From: Deltaproteobacteria bacterium
GTDB lineage: Bacteria; Desulfobacterota; Syntrophia; Syntrophales; UBA2210
NCBI GenBank assembly: GCA_016935875.1
Contig: JAFGQD010000142.1
Coordinates: 1-6,530, forward strand
Direction of reading: 5' to 3'
Length of the DNA: 6,530 nucleotides
Below the pieces are notes generated by a model. The model was not told the DNA's origin. It did not search any database and worked only from the letters and a program-made list of their open reading frames with translations. This document shows positions 5,571-6,530 of this stretch, one piece after another; position 1 is the first letter of the stretch, and every line of letters begins with the position of its first letter. The position numbers and the translations under genes were made by a program.

Positions 5571-6530
5571 TCAAATAGTTTGCATTTTACGTAGACACAT
5601 CGATTCCAGACCATCGACGACTGTCTTGACATCTGATGCCTCCACTGTCGGACCGCACCATATACGAAATCCCGGAGGGGCGTCTTTGTATGAACCTATA
5701 TCATGGGCAATGCCTTCTTTGCTCAGGTTTCCTGCAATATCCTTGATAAAAGCTGATTGATTTTCTCTGGACAGTGATTGAAATTCACTGTCTATTATCT
5801 TTAAACAGACAGATGTGCTGGATCGAATCTCCTCAGACTCGGCAAGGAAGGCAACCCAGTTGGTTCTGTCTACCCACTCCTCCACCACCTTCAGATTCTC
5901 CCTGCTCTTTTCGATGAGACCCGTGAGGCCGATTGCCTCCGCCCATGAAAGAGCGTCCAGATAATCCTCCACACAGAGCATGGAAGGGGTGTTTATCGTA
6001 TCCCCTTTGAAGATGGACCTGTTTAGTTTACCGCCCTTCGTAAGGCGGAATATTTTCGGCATCGGCCAGGGCGGATCGTAGGATTCCAATCGTTCCACCG
6101 CCCGTGGACTCAAAACCAGTATCCCGTGAGCGGCTTCTCCTCCCAAGCACTTCTGCCAGGAGTAGGACAGGACGTCCACCTTCGACCAGTCTACATCCAT
6201 GGCAAAGACCGCGCTGGTCGCGTCACAGATGGTCAGGCCCTTTCTGTCATCGGGTATCCATTTCCAGTCAGGGATTCTAACGCCGCTTGTAGTACCGTTG
6301 GCCACAAAGACGACGTCGTTCGACCAGTCGATACCCTTGAGATCGGGAATTTTTCCGTAATCCACCTCAAGAATAGTGGGGCTGAGCTTCAGTTGCTTTT
6401 CCACGTCCGTAGCCCACCCTTTACTGAAACTCTCCCATACGAGCACCGTTACCGGTTTCGGACCCAGAAGCGCCCACATGGCCCCCTCAAATGTGCCTGT
6501 GTCTGAGCCGGGCAGGATCCCGAGGAGATA
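5571..6530 (-). CDS. serC: Phosphoserine aminotransferase, partial (N-terminus beyond the window)
   Basis: Transfers the amino group of glutamate to 3-phosphohydroxypyruvate, giving 3-phosphoserine, with PLP as cofactor. The frame stays open to the right edge: the 17 codons before the ATG at 6479 read YLLGILPGSDTGTFEGA, the PLP-phosphate region of this enzyme, so that ATG is internal. About 319 residues are visible, and I estimate some 50-60 are missing. Counting from the edge, the PLP-pyridine aspartate is D103 (ICDATSAVF), and the Schiff-base lysine is K127 in SYSWQKCLGG. The SDTG...AMW block and SWQKCLGGEAAHG resemble the Methanosarcina/alphaproteobacterial subtype more than E. coli SerC. 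The C-terminus has RIWCGPTVEASDV, a good family end. Its place directly before serA supports the assignment over other class V aminotransferases. Confidence 0.92.
   Translation of the reverse strand, partial: YLLGILPGSDTGTFEGAMWALLGPKPVTVLVWESFSKGWATDVEKQLKLSPTILEVDYGKIPDLKGIDWSNDVVFVANGTTSGVRIPDWKWIPDDRKGLTICDATSAVFAMDVDWSKVDVLSYSWQKCLGGEAAHGILVLSPRAVERLESYDPPWPMPKIFRLTKGGKLNRSIFKGDTINTPSMLCVEDYLDALSWAEAIGLTGLIEKSRENLKVVEEWVDRTNWVAFLAESEEIRSSTSVCLKIIDSEFQSLSRENQSAFIKDIAGNLSKEGIAHDIGSYKDAPPGFRIWCGPTVEASDVKTVVDGLESMCLRKMQTI

Noticed and set aside
5520..5590. TTGAAA and TAATAA on the minus strand between serC and serA as a serA promoter
   Set aside because: The two boxes are 22 bases apart and no better pair exists at 16-18 bases, so serA is most simply read from upstream of serC.

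Overview
The window is a compact run of bacterial housekeeping genes, all on the minus strand. In transcription order (right to left) they are serC (cut by the right edge), serA, purA, rsfS, a comF-family gene, a stand-alone heptose adenylyltransferase gene (rfaE2, equal to the C-terminal half of hldE), a dksA-type gene, and the first 118 codons of an exported LolA-like protein (cut by the left edge). There is no RNA gene, mobile element, CRISPR array or long repeat, and no stretch over 300 bases lacks a gene. The largest gap is 124 bases (357-480).

The ADP-heptose enzyme and the LolA-like exported protein point to a Gram-negative with an outer membrane. DksA, the SerC subtype and the mix of genes suggest a proteobacterium in the broad sense. 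My best guess is a deltaproteobacterial (Desulfobacterota, perhaps Syntrophales-like) genome of roughly 50% GC; this is inference from gene style, not a database match.

Right part (2158-6530): serC and serA catalyse two consecutive steps of serine synthesis from 3-phosphoglycerate. purA, 60 bases further on, commits IMP to AMP; serine supplies the glycine and one-carbon units used in purine synthesis. rsfS overlaps the purA stop codon, and comF overlaps the end of rsfS by 14 bases. The tight packing suggests one transcript with translational coupling.

Left part (1-2157): rfaE2 follows comF after 17 bases with its own strong ribosome binding site. After rfaE2 there is a good sigma-70-type promoter (TTTACA, 17 bases, TATATA), so the dksA-type gene probably also forms its own transcription unit. 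A weak hairpin and a weak possible promoter lie between dksA and the LolA-like gene.

I did not find a novel multi-gene system. The most interesting points are local: the probable ATT start of rsfS behind an almost perfect Shine-Dalgarno sequence, a dnaX-like slippery A6G7 tract in the exported protein gene, and rsfS sitting in a serine/purine operon.
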